Part shown: one piece after another, positions 38,998 through 47,923 of the stretch
How positions within the stretch are numbered: position 1 is the stretch's first letter
How the letters are laid out: each line of letters opens with the position of its first letter
Origin: CAYWPG01 sp964460035
GTDB lineage: Bacteria > Pseudomonadota > Gammaproteobacteria > Nitrococcales > AK92
NCBI GenBank assembly: GCA_964460035.1
Contig: CAYWPG010000001.1
Span: forward strand, 62,001-126,000
Length of the DNA stretch: 64,000 bases
Direction: 5' to 3'
The notes under the pieces: generated by a model
Told to the model about the DNA's origin: nothing
Database searches by the model: none
What the model saw: only the letters and a program-made list of their open reading frames with translations
Made by a program: the position numbers and the translations under genes

Positions 38998-39903
38998 CTA
39001 GTTCGGCAGTCGGTGGTTTTTCAGGAAGTTCCAGCTCTGGTTCGCATCCCAAGCGGAGTGGCCGCCAAGACGGGCCGTGCACAGTACGGCTTCTGTGCCT
39101 TGGCTGCAGTTGGTCCAGCCTTGGCAGTTATTGCCGAGGTTGCGGGGAGAGAGCGGACAGCCATTGAGCTGCCCCCAGGTGTTCAGCGTACCTTCGGCAC
39201 CGAGGAAGTGGATCGGATCGAGGCGATATGAGGTAGGCGGCGTCGACCGTCCGCCGTTATAGGGCACGATCAGATCCCGCTGGCCTCGGTATGAAAACAC
39301 CGAAACCGGCCGCGATGGGCGGCATGGCATCTCTTCGATGAGATCGAAGGCCGCCGGCGCGACGGCAGCCACCATATCGGCGGCATCGCAGGCTAGCTTG
39401 TAGGCCATGCCGCCGCCATTGGAGAAGCCGGTAGCATAGATCCGGCGCTCGTCTATACAGCCCTCGCTGACCACCTGCTGGACTATGGCGCGCGCGAAAG
39501 CGACATCGTCCACCGTGCGCGAGCGGGTACAGCACGGGCCGAGGTTCCACGCATTATCTATACCCTGTGGGTAAGCGACGATGAAGCCTTCGCGCTCGGC
39601 CACAGTGGCGGTGCCTGAGGAGTCGCGGTGGGATCTGGCCGTTCTGGACAGGGCGTGGAAGTCCAGCAGCAGCGGGGTCTCGCGGGTGCTGTCATACGAT
39701 GACGGCACCCAAAGGATATACTCGCGCCGCTGACCGTTGACAGTAATGGTGCGCGTGGATTGGCCGGCGCGCAGACTGGTGCCCGAGCAGGCGGTCGGCG
39801 TGCCGGGGTTTGGATCTGGGTCGGGATTGCCGGGGTTGAGCGCGAGCGCGGGTAACGGCAACAGTGCCAGTAAAGCGACGGAACGCAGAACTCTCCTGAA
39901 CAT
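38998..39903 (-). CDS. Exported PHB-depolymerase-family esterase (LpqC type)
   Basis: 301 residues. Signal peptide (LLALLPLPALA) then an Asn/Pro/Asp linker (LNPGNPDPDPNPGTPTACSG). Esterase_PHB core: REYILWVPSSYDS, PQGIDNAWNLGPCC, IYATGFSNGGGMAYKLACD with the catalytic serine, RGQRDLIVPYNGG for the aspartate and LGGHSAWD for the histidine. Members hydrolyse polyhydroxybutyrate, acetyl- or feruloyl-xylan esters. The ATG at 39903 has AAGGAGGGG before it. The promoter TTGACA-N16-CATAAT at 40205-40232 gives a 300-base leader. Confidence 0.88.
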   Translation of the reverse strand: MFRRVLRSVALLALLPLPALALNPGNPDPDPNPGTPTACSGTSLRAGQSTRTITVNGQRREYILWVPSSYDSTRETPLLLDFHALSRTARSHRDSSGTATVAEREGFIVAYPQGIDNAWNLGPCCTRSRTVDDVAFARAIVQQVVSEGCIDERRIYATGFSNGGGMAYKLACDAADMVAAVAPAAFDLIEEMPCRPSRPVSVFSYRGQRDLIVPYNGGRSTPPTSYRLDPIHFLGAEGTLNTWGQLNGCPLSPRNLGNNCQGWTNCSQGTEAVLCTARLGGHSAWDANQSWNFLKNHRLPN

Positions 39904-40204
39904 GATGCCCCTCCTTGTGCGTGGTTGGTTGTTTTCGGGTGCTTCTTGGTTTGCCACGTTCAGCCTTGGTTCCAAAGCGTGGACAAGGATTCGTCGGCGG
40001 ACGCCGCTGGAGAACCGGGAGCCGACGAACGCTTCCACAGGCAATCATCACGGAGGCTGGCCGTAACCAGCGTCCAGTTACGAACACCCTTGGGCAGGCC
40101 CTCTCCGCTGCTTGAGCCCCGTCCCCTCGCCTTGGAGATACCGCGTACTTCCTGTTCGCTTTCAAGCGTCAAAAGCGATTTGCTCTTCGATGCGACACTT
40201 CGAG

Positions 40205-40232
40205 ATTATGTTTCGTGTCTTTGTTGTGTCAA
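40205..40232 (-). promoter_or_regulatory. Sigma-70 promoter of the PHB-depolymerase-like gene
   Basis: TTGACA, 16 bp, CATAAT on the minus strand. The -35 is perfect and the -10 has 5 of 6 bases. Estimated start site about 295 bases before the ATG. Confidence 0.6.
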
Positions 40233-40297
40233 GGTGTTTGATACTGTTCTGTCTTGAGAGTCGGGTGGACTTCTGCGTTTGCCGGTCCAGAACGCAG

Positions 40298-40322
40298 TAA
40301 GGGGCGGAATGACCGCCCCTTA
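40298..40322 (-). terminator. Terminator after lipoprotein esterase
   Basis: TAAGGGGCGG / CCGCCCCTTA, perfect 10-bp stem with an AATGA loop, 79 bp after the stop of the 40401 gene. Confidence 0.55.
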
Positions 40323-40400
40323 CCGTGCGCTAGCCGCTGCCGGCCTGGTAGTACCTTACTGCGCGACTCCAGGCGTCAGGCACAGACTGTGCGCGGCGTC

Positions 40401-41696
40401 TTAGCTTCCGCCCGGCGCCGCCAGCCTGTGCTGACTCAGGTGCTCCCAGATCCGCTCGGTTGCGTCTATGTGCTGCGAGGTCAGGCCGACGGTCATCAGA
40501 CTGGCGTACTGATACTTGCCCGGCCAGGTGTGCCCGCCATTCTCGATGCGGTAGAAGGCCACCTCGGTACCGTTCGTTCCCCCGCTGTAGACGTACCGGG
40601 TGATGCTGGTGATGTCGTTCTCGGTAGCTTCCCAGCGCGTGATGGTGGGGTTCCAGCTCGTGCCGTTCTGCTCGACCAGGTGATAGATGGCGTTATAGAA
40701 GTTCCCCGGATAGTCGTTATCCTCAGTGCCGTAGAACGCGACCACCGTCGTTGGCTTGGGCAGGTCGTTCTGCAGGAGCAGGTTGAGGTTCATTGCTACC
40801 GACGCGATGGCGGCGATACGGTTAGGCAGGGCCAGTGCCACGGACTGCGATGCCAGTCCCCCCATGGAGATGCCCGATGCGTAAATACGCTGCTGATCGA
40901 TAGCGTAGTTCTCGACGAAGTAATCGATGATCGCCGCCGTGAAGGCGGGGGTGGAGTTCAAGTCGAACAGCCCCTTGGCGCTGAGGCCGTGATCTGGAGC
41001 AACGACGATGAAGCCTTTCTGTTCGGCGACGCGGTCGAACTGGCTGTAGTACAACTGGCCGGCGCCGTACGAGCCGGCCCCGTGGAACGTGAACATGAGC
41101 GGGAGGGGTGTGCTGGCGTCATAGCTGCTGGGCACGTAGTACTCGAAAGTGCGCTCGGCGGGCGGCTGATCGTCGCGTGGCAGCTGTAGGGTTGCGCTCT
41201 TGTAGGTTCCCGGCTGAGCGAAGACGGCGCGGTCGGTGATGCTCAGCAGCGCCCCACCCAGTACGGTCACCGTGGCGGTGACTTCCTGCGGTACCGGCGG
41301 TTCCGGTTGGGTTACGCCATCCGGCAGGTCGAAGCTCCCGGTGAACAGGTAGTCGCCGCGCGCTGCCGGATAGTAAATCTGCTTCATCACGAGCCGGCCT
41401 CGCGTTCCTTGGACCTGCTTGGTCAGACGCCACGTTAAAGGAACCGTCAAGCTTTTGCCGCTGGCTAGCAAGATGGTGGTAGTTTCGGGGAGTTGGGCGA
41501 GCACCTCTTCCAGCGCCGTACCGTTAGCGACGGAGATGCCTTCCACGGGGGTAACGCTGGCGATCGGACCTGTAGGGCTTTTGCCGTCGTTGCTGCTGGA
41601 GTTGCAGCCGCTGAGTAGGACCGCGACACCAAGGGCCGCCGCTGCGGCGAGCGGGCGCAGCCGGAGCTTGTGGTCTGAAGCGTTGGATCGGACCAT
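40401..41696 (-). CDS. Lipoprotein with PHB-depolymerase-like alpha/beta-hydrolase domain
   Basis: 431 residues. N-terminal lipoprotein signal with lipobox LLSGC at about residue 31, then a Ser/Asn-rich linker. Residues about 45-190 form an Ig-like or beta-rich region of unknown type (SLTVPLTWRLTKQVQG, PQEVTATVTVLGG). The esterase domain follows: EYYVPSSYDASTPLPLMFTFHG, IYASGISMGGLASQSVAL with the serine, YGTEDNDYPG for the aspartate and IENGGHTWPG for the histidine. Probably anchored at the outer membrane, hydrolysing a surface substrate. AAGGAGG stands before the ATG. Confidence 0.85.
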   Translation of the reverse strand: MVRSNASDHKLRLRPLAAAAALGVAVLLSGCNSSSNDGKSPTGPIASVTPVEGISVANGTALEEVLAQLPETTTILLASGKSLTVPLTWRLTKQVQGTRGRLVMKQIYYPAARGDYLFTGSFDLPDGVTQPEPPVPQEVTATVTVLGGALLSITDRAVFAQPGTYKSATLQLPRDDQPPAERTFEYYVPSSYDASTPLPLMFTFHGAGSYGAGQLYYSQFDRVAEQKGFIVVAPDHGLSAKGLFDLNSTPAFTAAIIDYFVENYAIDQQRIYASGISMGGLASQSVALALPNRIAAIASVAMNLNLLLQNDLPKPTTVVAFYGTEDNDYPGNFYNAIYHLVEQNGTSWNPTITRWEATENDITSITRYVYSGGTNGTEVAFYRIENGGHTWPGKYQYASLMTVGLTSQHIDATERIWEHLSQHRLAAPGGS

Positions 41697-42352
41697 CCTT
41701 TTTCGTCCTCCTTGTCGTTATTGTTTCCAGGTATGCTGGGCAGAACGTGGCGAACTCGGCAGTTTGCCGAGAGCTTGTTGATTCGAGCCGGCTAGGCAGT
41801 TGGATATCCCCCCTTGGTGGAGACGTTATGTCTAGCCATTATCGGTACGGGTCGGAATCCGTTGCGCCGAATTGCTGGCGGTCAGGCCCGTCGGCGGAGC
41901 CACGGCGAGCCGGCTCAAAGTCTCTACGCTAGCGCCGGATATCGCATAAGGTCACGCGGCAATGCAACATTTGCAAGCAATGTTGCATTGCTGTGAACTC
42001 CCGCGCCGGGAAAGGGCCTGGTGCAACTAGAGGCCGCGGACGCTCCTAGCACGCTGCGCTCGCGGAATATCCCGCTTTCCTTAGGCGGCGTGTGGCTGAG
42101 ATCGCCTGGGGGACGATGCGCCGATTGGCGATCGATCATCCTTGATCATAAGAGTCGGCGTACCCACTAGCAGGGGCAGTTACGGGCTGCCCTTGGGCTC
42201 CGGGCACGGGCCGCAGCCGCGTCCGCTGGAGCTGGCGCCTGCGGGCCCGCGGCTCATGGGCGACCCTTCTTTTGGTGTATCGCCCTAGCAGGATGCCGAA
42301 GCTCGTTCTTCGCGGTCGGTTAGGCGCATACCTTCTGAAACAGGAGCCGGTC
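41697..42352. other. 656-bp gap with a 13-bp inverted repeat
   Basis: No gene. The perfect inverted repeat at 41959-41991 is the only striking element and does not follow any gene closely. Confidence 0.5.
41959..41991. repeat. Perfect 13-bp inverted repeat
   Basis: GCAATGCAACATT and AATGTTGCATTGC are separated by seven bases, and the whole is AT-richer than its surroundings. It could be a regulatory palindrome or a transcript hairpin; no gene ends or begins within 250 bp. Confidence 0.6.
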
Positions 42353-42697
42353 ATGGCAATTAGATCATTGGATCCGGAGCAGCGGCAGGACTACTTCGAG
42401 CGGATCTCGCGCACCCTCGGTGCGGAACGGGCCGAAATTCTGATCGCGGGTGTGGATATAGGCGCGCAGACCGAAGCGGAAGACGCCCACCTGACAGGGT
42501 TGGCCTATGACCCCAGATCGGACGAGATCGGGATCTATACGGACGTTGCCGAGCACCGCATCGCACACCCGCGGGAAGTTTACGTCGACGACAGTGTCGA
42601 GGGCCTGCATAGCTTGGAAATCGTCGACGCGGACGGCAACAAGCGGATCTTGCGCCTGAAACAGCCGTTGCGCTTGTCCGGACCAGGCGTGGCTTGA
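42353..42697 (+). CDS. DUF5335-like small protein
   Basis: 114 residues, acidic, soluble. It starts MAIRSLDPEQRQDYFERISRT and continues ERAEILIAGVDIGAQTEAED and EIGIYTDVAEHRIAHPREVYVDD, a pattern seen in the DUF5335 family. Function unknown. AGGAGCC before the ATG fixes the start. Neighbour is the enoyl-CoA hydratase gene, 228 bp on. Confidence 0.6.
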   Translation: MAIRSLDPEQRQDYFERISRTLGAERAEILIAGVDIGAQTEAEDAHLTGLAYDPRSDEIGIYTDVAEHRIAHPREVYVDDSVEGLHSLEIVDADGNKRILRLKQPLRLSGPGVA

Positions 42698-42925
42698 GCG
42701 CGGACACGGTCCAAGGCTCGATACCGACAGGCAAGCGCCAGACCGCGATGCGGAGTACGCCGCGCGCGGATTGTTGACGAACTGTGCCGAATCGTTTCCA
42801 CTGCTTGCTGTGCTGAGAGGCTGAACGCCGCATGCTGCCGTGCCCATACAGTCACGCCGGTAGCAGAAGCGCGTAACATGGGCACCTGGGCGTGCGGCCG
42901 TACAGCCGGAGGAGAGGAGACGATC

Positions 42926-43750
42926 ATGGCAAGAGAAATCGACACCGGTACTGACGAACTGCTGGCATCGTTGGATGACGGTGTGCTGACGCTGACGCTC
43001 AACCGCCCGCAGGCGCGCAACGCGCTGACCAGGGCAATGACGGGCGCGCTGGCGCGCCAGCTCGCGGAAGCCGAGCTCGACCCCGAGGTAAAGTGCATAG
43101 TGCTTACTGGCGCGGGCAAGGGGTTCTGCGCCGGCGGCGACGTCAAGAACATGGCGGCGCGAGGCGACGGGACAGTGGGCGATGTCACGATCGACGAGGC
43201 TATCCATAGGCAGCGGGTCAATCAGCGGGCAACCGCTGGCAAGCTGTTCAAGATGCCCAAGCCCACATTAGCGGCCTTGCCTGGCCCTGCTGCCGGTGCC
43301 GGGTTCTCCTTGGCCCTTGCCTGCGATTTGCGCATCATGGCCAGCGATGCGTTCCTGACGACGGCGTTCGCCCGCGTCGGTTTCGCCGGGGATTACGGCG
43401 GGACCTATTTCCTGACGCAGTTGGTCGGTTCGGCCAAGGCGCGCGAGCTCTACTATCTCTCCGAACGCATCAGCGCAGAGGAAGCGTTGCGGCTTGGGCT
43501 GACGAATTGGGTCTGCGAGCCCGAGCAGCTTGCCGAGAAGACTCGGGAGATCGCGCAGCGGCTGGCCAAGGGCCCTACCGTCGCCTACCGCTACATGAAG
43601 GAAAACCTCAATCGTGCGTTGAACGGCGAGGTCGACGAGTGTCTGGACCTGGAGGCCACGCATCACGTCCACTGCGGTCAGACAGAGGATCATCGCGAAG
43701 CGGCCCGAGCGTTCGTCGAAAAACGAGAGCCCGTGTTCAAGGGACGCTAA
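42926..43750 (+). CDS. Enoyl-CoA hydratase/isomerase family protein
   Basis: 274 residues with the crotonase fold: LNRPQARNALTRAM, VLTGAGKGFCAGGDVKNMA (oxyanion hole), GPAAGAGFSLALACDLRIMA and AFARVGFAGDYGGTYFL. At the second catalytic position there is aspartate (GDYGG) where typical hydratases have glutamate (GAGGT/E164), as in the PaaG-like isomerases. So isomerase or hydratase of an acyl-CoA is likely; substrate unknown. GGAGGAGAGG stands before the start. Confidence 0.9.
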   Translation: MAREIDTGTDELLASLDDGVLTLTLNRPQARNALTRAMTGALARQLAEAELDPEVKCIVLTGAGKGFCAGGDVKNMAARGDGTVGDVTIDEAIHRQRVNQRATAGKLFKMPKPTLAALPGPAAGAGFSLALACDLRIMASDAFLTTAFARVGFAGDYGGTYFLTQLVGSAKARELYYLSERISAEEALRLGLTNWVCEPEQLAEKTREIAQRLAKGPTVAYRYMKENLNRALNGEVDECLDLEATHHVHCGQTEDHREAARAFVEKREPVFKGR

Positions 43751-43865
43751 GCCTTGCGTAAGTCGAAGTAGCAGCGGCGGGAGCGCTCCGGGGGGAGTGC
43801 CCGCCCCCCCCCGGCGGCGAATCCGCCCCTCGGAGCAATCCCGCAGACGCCTGCAACGCCGGCCG

Positions 43866-44843
43866 CTATTGGGTTCGGGCAGCCGTCTCCGTCGCGCCGT
43901 TCAGAAACGGCAGCACCGTCCGTATCATCTCCGGCGCCATGAAGATTTCGTAGTGCGTCAGTCCGGGCAGGATCGCAAGCCGGTTGCGCGGCATGTGCTC
44001 GCGCATCCAGCCGGCGTCTTTAAGGCCGCCGCCCAGGAGCTGGTAGAACTTGACGATATGCTCGGGCCTGAACATGTCGCTGTCGCCGTAGACCAGCATC
44101 ACCGGCATCGCCAGCTTGCCTACCTCGTCCTGCCAGTCGTAAGGCGTGCGCATCAGCTCGCCCATTTGGTCGAGCAGCTTAGGGAACTCTTCAACGTCGG
44201 GCGCGATCGCCGCATAAGACTGGTACATGGGCGTATCCTTCATGGTGTGCGCCATCTGCGCGCCCACCTGCGCCTGCATGGCCAGTATCTCGGGATAGTA
44301 ACCGTCACGGGCGTAGCCGGAAGAGACGATCGCCAGGCGGCGCACTTTCTGAGGATGCTGTATGCCCAGGCGCAAGGCGACGCCACCGCCGAACGAATAT
44401 CCCATCACGTCGACTTGCCTGTAACCCAGCTCCTCGAGCAGGGTCGCCATATCGTCGCCGATATCCACAAAGTCGATTTTGCGAGCGCCCAGCGGTGTGC
44501 GGCCATGGCCGTGCAGGTCGACGCCTATGACTTCCCGCTCTGCGGCCAGCGCCGGCAGTATCGGGGTGAACATGTCCAGCGATCCGACTCCGCCGTGGAG
44601 CAGGAGCATGGGTTCGCCCTTGCCGTGGATTTCGTAGTAGTAGTTGACCCCGTTGATGGCGATGCGGCCGCTGCGGGTGGGGGAGGGCTTGGTTCCGAAT
44701 TCGATTTGCATACTACTCGTTCTCTGGTTTGCGGCTGCGTTAACAGGAAGGACTAGCGCTGCCGCGGTAGCGGCAAACAACATGGCGGCGAGCAATCGCC
44801 ATGAACGCACGCTGTTGGAGCAGCGCAAGGCTGTACTTGGCAT
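43866..44843 (-). CDS. Exported alpha/beta hydrolase
   Basis: 325 residues. A signal-like start (LLAAMLFAATAAALVLPVNAAA) precedes an alpha/beta-hydrolase with LLLHGGVGSLDMF, DLHGHGRTPLG, MGYSFGGGVALRLGI (serine), LVYGDSDMF (aspartate) and LPGLTHYEIF (histidine). The pattern fits 3-oxoadipate enol-lactonase-like or esterase members. GGGAGA precedes the ATG at 44843. Converges on the enoyl-CoA hydratase gene; a C9 tract lies in that gap (43804-43812). Confidence 0.85.
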   Translation of the reverse strand: MPSTALRCSNSVRSWRLLAAMLFAATAAALVLPVNAAANQRTSSMQIEFGTKPSPTRSGRIAINGVNYYYEIHGKGEPMLLLHGGVGSLDMFTPILPALAAEREVIGVDLHGHGRTPLGARKIDFVDIGDDMATLLEELGYRQVDVMGYSFGGGVALRLGIQHPQKVRRLAIVSSGYARDGYYPEILAMQAQVGAQMAHTMKDTPMYQSYAAIAPDVEEFPKLLDQMGELMRTPYDWQDEVGKLAMPVMLVYGDSDMFRPEHIVKFYQLLGGGLKDAGWMREHMPRNRLAILPGLTHYEIFMAPEMIRTVLPFLNGATETAARTQ

Positions 44844-45004
44844 TGGTGTTCTCCCGCGCGATGTCTTGCGCTCTGTAGTCGTGCGAGCGGCGCGCAAATA
44901 GACACAGGGGAGAGGTGCTGCGCCACGAACAGGACATTGCGGCGCGAATCAAACGTCCCCACCGCAGTTTCAATCAGGTTCTACCGCCGCAGGGATTTGG
45001 CTCT

Positions 45005-45874
45005 ATGGATCGTATGATCTCCATGCCCGCCGCGTTCATTGGCCACGGCAGCCCCATGAACACCTTGCAGAGCAACCGCTTTACCCTGGCATGGCAGGCG
45101 CTGGGACAGGCCATGCCTCGGCCTCGCGCGGTGCTGGCCATTTCGGCGCATTGGTTCATTAGCGGCAGTGCGCTGACGGCAATGGCCAAGCCGCGCGTCA
45201 TTCACGACTTTTACGGTTTTCCCAGGGAGCTGTTCGAATTCGACTACCCGGCGCCGGGAGCGCCCGAGGTGGCGGAGGAAATCGCCGAGGCGGTGCATCC
45301 CCATTATCTGGCGCTGGATAGGGACAGCTGGGGCCTGGACCACGGGACCTGGTCGGTATTGGCTCATGTGTTTCCGCAGGCCGATGTGCCCGTCATTCAA
45401 CTGTCAGTACACGCGGGCGAGCATATGCGCTACCACTTAGAACTGGGGCGGCGGCTGGCGCCGCTGCGCGAGCGAGGCATTTTCATTCTCGGCAGTGGGA
45501 ACGTCGTTCACAACCTGCGCAGGCTGGACTGGCATAGGCGGGATGAAGCGTTCGATTGGGCACAGAATTTTGACGCCACCGTGAAGCGTGTCATGACGAC
45601 ACGTCCTGCCGAGCTGATGTCGGTGACCCAGCATCGCGCGTTCCCACAGGCAGTGCCGACGCCGGAGCATTTCTTGCCGCTGGCTTATATGGCGGGCCTG
45701 TGCGTGGAAGCGGGCCGGCCGGCGCAGGTGCTGGTGGAGGGCGGCGCATTCGGGGCGATTACGATGACAAGTTACGTGCTCGACTGTCCCAAACTGCCTG
45801 CATCCGTCTCGGTGCAGGGAACCGCGCCGTTGCCGGATCCGCATGAAGTGCCCGCGCAGCACACGAACACCTGA
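45005..45874 (+). CDS. ygiD: YgiD-like class III extradiol dioxygenase (4,5-DOPA dioxygenase type)
   Basis: 289 residues with the LigB/DODA metal pattern: AAFIGHGSPMNTL with the first histidine, AISAHWFISGSALT, SWGLDHGTWSVLAHVFPQADVP and FILGSGNVVHNLR. YgiD homologues cleave DOPA-like catechols but the native substrate is open. AGGGATT lies before the ATG at 45005; 45014 is an in-frame option. Divergent from the alpha/beta hydrolase at 43866. Confidence 0.9.
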   Translation: MDRMISMPAAFIGHGSPMNTLQSNRFTLAWQALGQAMPRPRAVLAISAHWFISGSALTAMAKPRVIHDFYGFPRELFEFDYPAPGAPEVAEEIAEAVHPHYLALDRDSWGLDHGTWSVLAHVFPQADVPVIQLSVHAGEHMRYHLELGRRLAPLRERGIFILGSGNVVHNLRRLDWHRRDEAFDWAQNFDATVKRVMTTRPAELMSVTQHRAFPQAVPTPEHFLPLAYMAGLCVEAGRPAQVLVEGGAFGAITMTSYVLDCPKLPASVSVQGTAPLPDPHEVPAQHTNT

Positions 45875-46131
45875 GATCCCCGCGCAGGCGCGCCGGGGCG
45901 GGGCGTTGGGAGAGCAAGCCTGGCGGCGCGACAAGCATTGCCGCGCCGCTGCGGAAGACGCGCGCTGGGTCGGCGTCCGAGAACGGCGGATTCGAGAGGG
46001 CGGGGCTATAGTTGAATAGGTATTCGTGAGCGTTTACGTGCTCGCGTTTCAGCGCTGTTCCAGGGTGCAGCAATCGAGCGACGGCGAGGCCCCGGCATGG
46101 CCTCCTAAACACAAGACGAAAGGGCTGTTCA

Positions 46132-47115
46132 ATGAGCATGCGAGCTCCCATCCCCGGTGTGACCTTCCGCTTCATCCAGACCAACGGTATCCGCATGCGT
46201 CTTGCCGCCATGGGCGAGAGTGGGCCGCTGGTGGTACTAGTGCACGGCTGGCCGGAGTCCTGGTATTCGTGGCGGCACCAGATGGTTGCGCTGGCCGAGG
46301 CTGGCTATCGTGTGGTGGCGCCGGACATGCGCGGTTACGGCGATACCGACGCGCCGCCGAATGTGGAGGATTACGACATCCGCCAGCTCACGGCCGATAT
46401 AGTGGGGATTCTGGATGTCTACGAGGAAGAAAAAGCCATTATCGTTGGCCATGATTGGGGAGCGATCGTGGCCTGGCATGCGTTGTTGCTGCATCCTGCG
46501 CGCTTTTCCGCACTGGTGGCGATGAGCGTGCCGTACGGCGGACGCCCCAGACGCTCGCCCATCGAGAGCTGGCGGGAAAGATTCGGCGACCGCTTCTTCT
46601 ACATTCTCTATCACCAAGCGCCTGGCGTGGCCGAAGCAGAATACGACGCCGATCCGTACGGTTTGCTGTATCGCCTGTACCAGTCGCCCAATGCCGAACG
46701 AGAGCCGCCCGAGGTTACCGATCCGCATTACCGGGCAGGGGGCTGGATCAAACGACTGGGCATGCCTAAATCCTTGCCGGCATGGCTGACGCAAGAGGAA
46801 CTCGATTACTTCGTGAACGAGTTCAAGCGCGCGGGCTTTCGTGGCGGCGTGAATTACTACCGCAACTTCCATCGCAACTGGGAGATCACCCCGGAGCTGG
46901 ACGGCGCCAAGATAGAACAGCCCACATTGTTCATTGCCGGCGAAGGCGATAACGTGCTGGCCGGCGCTACGCACCAACAGCTCAGCGCAGCCATGGCCCG
47001 CGTCTGCAACGATTTGCGCGGCGTCATTCTGATGCCCGATACGGGTCACTGGATTCAGCAGGAACGGCCGCGCGAGACAAATGCGGCGCTGCTCGACTTC
47101 CTGCGCGGCTTATGA
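46132..47115 (+). CDS. Epoxide hydrolase-like alpha/beta hydrolase
   Basis: 327 residues. Marks of the soluble epoxide hydrolase group: HGWPESWYSWRHQ (oxyanion HGxP), VVAPDMRGYGDTDAP, VGHDWGAIVAWH with aspartate as nucleophile, cap-domain tyrosines (NYYRNFHRNWE), and a late MPDTGHWIQQERP histidine. It hydrolyses epoxides to diols; substrate unknown. Opposes the Gln-rich protein gene, with a hairpin between. Confidence 0.92.
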   Translation: MSMRAPIPGVTFRFIQTNGIRMRLAAMGESGPLVVLVHGWPESWYSWRHQMVALAEAGYRVVAPDMRGYGDTDAPPNVEDYDIRQLTADIVGILDVYEEEKAIIVGHDWGAIVAWHALLLHPARFSALVAMSVPYGGRPRRSPIESWRERFGDRFFYILYHQAPGVAEAEYDADPYGLLYRLYQSPNAEREPPEVTDPHYRAGGWIKRLGMPKSLPAWLTQEELDYFVNEFKRAGFRGGVNYYRNFHRNWEITPELDGAKIEQPTLFIAGEGDNVLAGATHQQLSAAMARVCNDLRGVILMPDTGHWIQQERPRETNAALLDFLRGL

Positions 47116-47129
47116 GCTTACGAAAGGAA

Positions 47130-47169
47130 ACGAGGCCGGCTCTGAGCAGCGGTCCCGAACCAGCCTCGT
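47130..47169. terminator. Possible bidirectional terminator
   Basis: ACGAGGC / GCCTCGT, 7-bp stem with a 26-base loop, between convergent genes. No T tract. Confidence 0.3.
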
Positions 47170-47230
47170 CGTGCGAAGAATCCCGGATCCTGTACCCTTT
47201 CGATGGCGGCAACGTATAGGGGGCTTCGCG

Positions 47231-47695
47231 TTACTGGCCGCTGGCCGCCGTATCTTCAGAGCCGAAAGTGGTCGGATCGTCACCTGGGCGGAAGCTGGGG
47301 TGTTGGCCCTGGCTGCCGCCCAGTCCGCCCATGCCAGGCTGCTGCGCTTGTGCCTGATCCTGGTCCTGGCCAGACATCATGGACTGGGATTGCGCCTGAT
47401 CGTCCTGAGCCACCCCCGGCCGTTGACTCTGCCTCTGGTCTTGCTGAACTGAGCCTGGTTGCTGCAGCTGCGCTTGGTCTGGCGGCGCCGAGCCCGGTTG
47501 CTGAAGTTGAGACTGCTCGCCCGGCGGCGTTTGTTGCGTTTGGCCGTTCTGCGCCGCTGGCGGCGGCTGTGTCTGGCCGGCCGAGCCTGTGCTTGCTCCC
47601 GTCTGCGCCGCTAGCAGCGACCCGCCGCTGCCGACTAGCGTGAGGGCGATAGCGGCCGCCAGGAGCCCATTACGGATGTCGCGCTGAGACTGCAT
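47231..47695 (-). CDS. Gln/Pro-rich exported protein
   Basis: 154 residues. A signal-like N-terminus (LLAAAIALTLVGSGGSLLAA) leads into a low-complexity region of Gln, Pro, Ser and Asp with repeats of QQPGS (QLQQPGSAPPDQAQLQQPGS) and RQSQRPG. No domain recognised. Probably a natively disordered secreted or periplasmic protein. AGGAGGC precedes the ATG at 47695; an in-frame upstream frame exists but lacks signal character. Function unknown. Confidence 0.6.
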   Translation of the reverse strand: MQSQRDIRNGLLAAAIALTLVGSGGSLLAAQTGASTGSAGQTQPPPAAQNGQTQQTPPGEQSQLQQPGSAPPDQAQLQQPGSVQQDQRQSQRPGVAQDDQAQSQSMMSGQDQDQAQAQQPGMGGLGGSQGQHPSFRPGDDPTTFGSEDTAASGQ

Positions 47696-47923
47696 TAGTG
47701 CCTCCTCGGAATCTGACTTGGCTGTAAAGAGCCGGTGGAGTTCGCGCTGTGCGCGGGCTCCACCGGCCGCTGATGCACAGGTGAGGGAGGAAGCGGGATC
47801 GTTCAATGCAACGGGGTACTTCAACAGCACGAGCCGCTATTGTGCTCTCCTTGCGTTGCGGCTGCGTAGGCCACAGGAAATAAGCAATTCACAATTATGT
47901 GAAGAATCAGAAGGAGATATGCG

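Larger units (their letters stand above)
39904..40400. other. 497-bp stretch with promoter and terminator
   Basis: Holds the promoter of the 38998 esterase and the terminator of the 40401 lipoprotein hydrolase. No extra coding frame has character. Confidence 0.5.

Noticed and set aside
43804..43812. C9 tract, possible phase-variable site
   Set aside because: It lies between convergent genes, not in a coding region or promoter, so switching has no visible target.
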